From an uncultured Lachnospiraceae bacterium (GTDB lineage: Bacteria > Bacillota > Clostridia > Lachnospirales > Lachnospiraceae), in assembly GCA_910587635.1 (NCBI GenBank), contig CAJUNB010000003.1, positions 91,204 through 155,203 of the forward strand: DNA of 64,000 bases. The letters run 5' to 3'. This document shows, piece by piece, positions 62,311 through 64,000 of this stretch. The notes below the pieces were generated by a model. It worked only from the letters and a program-made list of their open reading frames with translations, ran no database searches and was not told where the DNA came from. The position numbers and the translations under genes are program-made. Positions within the stretch are counted from its first letter, which is position 1. Each line of letters begins with the position of its first letter.

Positions 62311-63795
62311 ATGAACAATGTTCCCAAAATTAAATTAGGTATCGTAGCAGTGAGCCGTGACTGCTTCCCGGAAAGTCTTTCCGTAAACAGAAGGAAAGCG
62401 CTGGTAGAAGCATATAAGGCAAAATATGATGCAGCTGATATCTATGAATGCCCGATCTGTATTGTAGAGAGTGAAATTCATATGGTACAGGCTCTGGAAG
62501 ACATTAAAAAAGAAGGCTGTAATGCTCTGTGCGTTTATCTTGGTAATTTTGGTCCGGAAATTTCCGAAACCTTATTGGCAAAGCATTTTGATGGACCGAA
62601 GATGTTTATTGCAGCAGCTGAAGAGAGCCAGAATGATTTGTCTGATGGCAGAGGTGATGCATACTGTGGTATGTTGAATGCAAGCTATAATTTAAAACTT
62701 CGTAATATCCGGGCTTATATTCCTGAGTATCCAGTAGGAACAGCAGAAGAATGTGCAGATATGATTAATGAGTTTCTTCCGATTGCCCGGGCACTTGTAG
62801 GACTTTCTGAATTGAAGATTATCAGCTTTGGTCCAAGACCGTTGAATTTCCTTGCCTGCAACGCGCCGATCAAACAGTTATATAACCTGGGCGTTGAGAT
62901 TGAAGAAAATTCTGAATTGGATTTATTTGAATCATTTAACAAACATGCAGACGATCCTCGTATTCCTGCAAAAGTAGAAGAGATGGCAGCAGAACTGGGT
63001 GCCGGTAATAAAAAATCAGAAGTTCTTCCGAAACTGGCACAATACGAACTCACATTGCTCGACTGGGTCGAGGCACATAGAGGTTATCGGAAATATGTGG
63101 CAATTGCCGGAAAATGCTGGCCAGCGTTCCAGACGCAGTTTGGCTTCGTTCCCTGCTATGTCAACAGCCGTCTCACTGGTATGGGTATTCCTGTATCCTG
63201 TGAGGTAGATATCTATGGCTGTCTTAGTGAGTTTATCGGTACATGTATCAGTGAAGATGCTGTAACACTGCTGGATATCAACAATTCAGTACCTGCAGAT
63301 ATGTATCAGGAAGCAATTGCAGGTAAGTTCGACTATACCCACAAAGATACTTTTATGGGCTTCCACTGCGGCAATACCTGTTCTTCCAAACTGGCATTCC
63401 ATGAGATGAAATATCAGAAGATCATGGCGAGAAATCTTCCTGTTGAAGTTACCAATGGAACACTGGAAGGGGACATCATTCCTGGCGATATTACATTCTT
63501 CCGCCTCCAGTCTACGGCAGATGCAAAACTCCGTGCTTATGTAGCAGAAGGAGAAGTGCTTCCGGTAGCAACGAAATCTTTCGGCGGTATCGGCGTATTT
63601 GCTATTAAAGAAATGGGCAGATTCTATCGTCATGTTTTGATCGAAAAGAATTATCCTCATCATGGAGCAGTTGCCTTTGGACACTTCGGAAAAGCTCTGT
63701 TTGAAGTATTCAAATATGTGGGCGTTCCGTTGGAAGATCTGAATTATAATCAGCCGAAGGGTGTTCCTTATCCAACAGAAAATCCTTTTGTATAA
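62311..63795 (+). CDS. L-fucose/L-arabinose isomerase family protein
   Basis: 494 residues related to the fucose/arabinose isomerase fold. The N-terminal Rossmann-like part has GIVAVSRDCFPESLSVNRRKAL, with the metal-site region in the middle (CWPAFQTQFGFVPCYVNSR, EVDIYGCLSEFIGT) and FMGFHCGNTC. It presumably interconverts an aldose and a ketose for the upstream kinase. Which sugar cannot be told from sequence. AGGAGGAT precedes the ATG. Confidence 0.85.
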   Translation: MNNVPKIKLGIVAVSRDCFPESLSVNRRKALVEAYKAKYDAADIYECPICIVESEIHMVQALEDIKKEGCNALCVYLGNFGPEISETLLAKHFDGPKMFIAAAEESQNDLSDGRGDAYCGMLNASYNLKLRNIRAYIPEYPVGTAEECADMINEFLPIARALVGLSELKIISFGPRPLNFLACNAPIKQLYNLGVEIEENSELDLFESFNKHADDPRIPAKVEEMAAELGAGNKKSEVLPKLAQYELTLLDWVEAHRGYRKYVAIAGKCWPAFQTQFGFVPCYVNSRLTGMGIPVSCEVDIYGCLSEFIGTCISEDAVTLLDINNSVPADMYQEAIAGKFDYTHKDTFMGFHCGNTCSSKLAFHEMKYQKIMARNLPVEVTNGTLEGDIIPGDITFFRLQSTADAKLRAYVAEGEVLPVATKSFGGIGVFAIKEMGRFYRHVLIEKNYPHHGAVAFGHFGKALFEVFKYVGVPLEDLNYNQPKGVPYPTENPFV

Positions 63796-63822
63796 ATTGA
63801 ATATTTAAAAATAGGTGTTATT

Positions 63823-63856
63823 AAAATCTCCGGTCCAATTGTGGACCGGAGATTTT
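63823..63856 (+). terminator. Terminator of the xylB-isomerase operon
   Basis: AAAATCTCCGGTCCA (63823-63837) and TGGACCGGAGATTTT (63842-63856), a perfect 15-base stem with a 4-base loop. Confidence 0.93.
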
Positions 63857-63866
63857 CTGATTGGTT

Positions 63867-64000
63867 AGGCCAAGGGCCTGTTTACCGATATGGAGTTTTT
63901 CGAGTTCCGAAAAATGGAAATATCGGTAAACAAATAAACCACCTGCTATGCAGGTGTGATAACAGCTGCTTTAGCTTACAGTAAAAAACCTCCAATGTTA
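63867..64000. repeat. Nested inverted repeats at the right edge
   Basis: TGTTTACCGATAT (63879-63891) pairs with ATATCGGTAAACA (63920-63932), enclosing TTTTTCG (63896-63902) and CGAAAAA (63908-63914). CACCTGC-TAT-GCAGGTG follows at 63940-63956. The style fits the left end of an IS200/IS605-like element or a regulatory leader, but the sequence stops here, so it cannot be assigned. Confidence 0.5.

Noticed and set aside
1..64000. CRISPR array, phage or integrase genes, rRNA operon
   Set aside because: No regularly spaced direct repeats, Cas, integrase, capsid or rRNA sequence was recognised; the block reads as conserved core chromosome apart from the hairpins at the right edge.

Overview
The window is a chromosomal origin region from a low-GC Firmicute, almost certainly a member of the Lachnospiraceae. 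The main clues are the dnaA-dnaN-yaaA-recF-gyrB-gyrA and rpmH-rnpA-yidD-yidC-jag-mnmE-mnmG-rsmG-parA-parB blocks, neighbours of types typical of that family (DUF4446, DUF3881 and DUF4867 proteins), strong AGGAGG ribosome binding sites and frequent TTG starts. The genus cannot be fixed from sequence alone. All assignments come from reading motifs and context; no database search was run.

Layout. Bases 1-28,700 lie on one side of the origin and most genes there are on the minus strand, away from oriC. Reading outward from the origin these are dnaA, dnaN, yaaA, recF, gyrB, gyrA, a cation/proton antiporter, tyrS and a HAD phosphatase. Two exported or membrane proteins of uncertain role (one with a SIMPL domain) follow on the plus strand. 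Next comes a six-gene sugar-uptake operon: ROK repressor, BadF-type kinase, binding protein, permease, a YhfX-like PLP enzyme and ATPase. Beyond it are a lipoprotein, tRNA-Lys, tatD, rsmA, a large TPR/AAA-like protein and glgB. The operon has a textbook promoter with a 12-bp-arm palindrome just downstream of the -10 box.

The dnaA-rpmH gap (28,674-29,036) holds a DnaA-box cluster, with further boxes in the dnaA-dnaN gap, so oriC looks bipartite. From 29,037 most genes are on the plus strand, co-directional with the other fork. They run from the ribosome, membrane-insertion and tRNA-modification block, through two perfect parS sites and parAB, to DUF4446, serS, DUF3881, tRNA-Arg followed directly by a D-Ala-D-Ala carboxypeptidase, trmB and trxA. 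glgX and a zinc-ribbon DEDDh exonuclease form a minus-strand pair, so glycogen branching (glgB) and debranching (glgX) genes both lie near the origin.

Bases 48,164-57,568 hold a nine-gene operon for an Mrp/Mbh-like multi-subunit cation/proton antiporter. It has four large antiporter-type subunits instead of the usual two, and no hydrogenase or quinone-module genes beside it. The right end holds a soluble PocR-domain signalling protein and a LacI regulator divergent from xylB, a DUF4867 gene and a fucose/arabinose-isomerase-like gene. Paired CGTGCACG sites in the divergent gap suggest one locally controlled sugar pathway. The last 140 bases are hairpin-rich and may be the edge of a mobile element.
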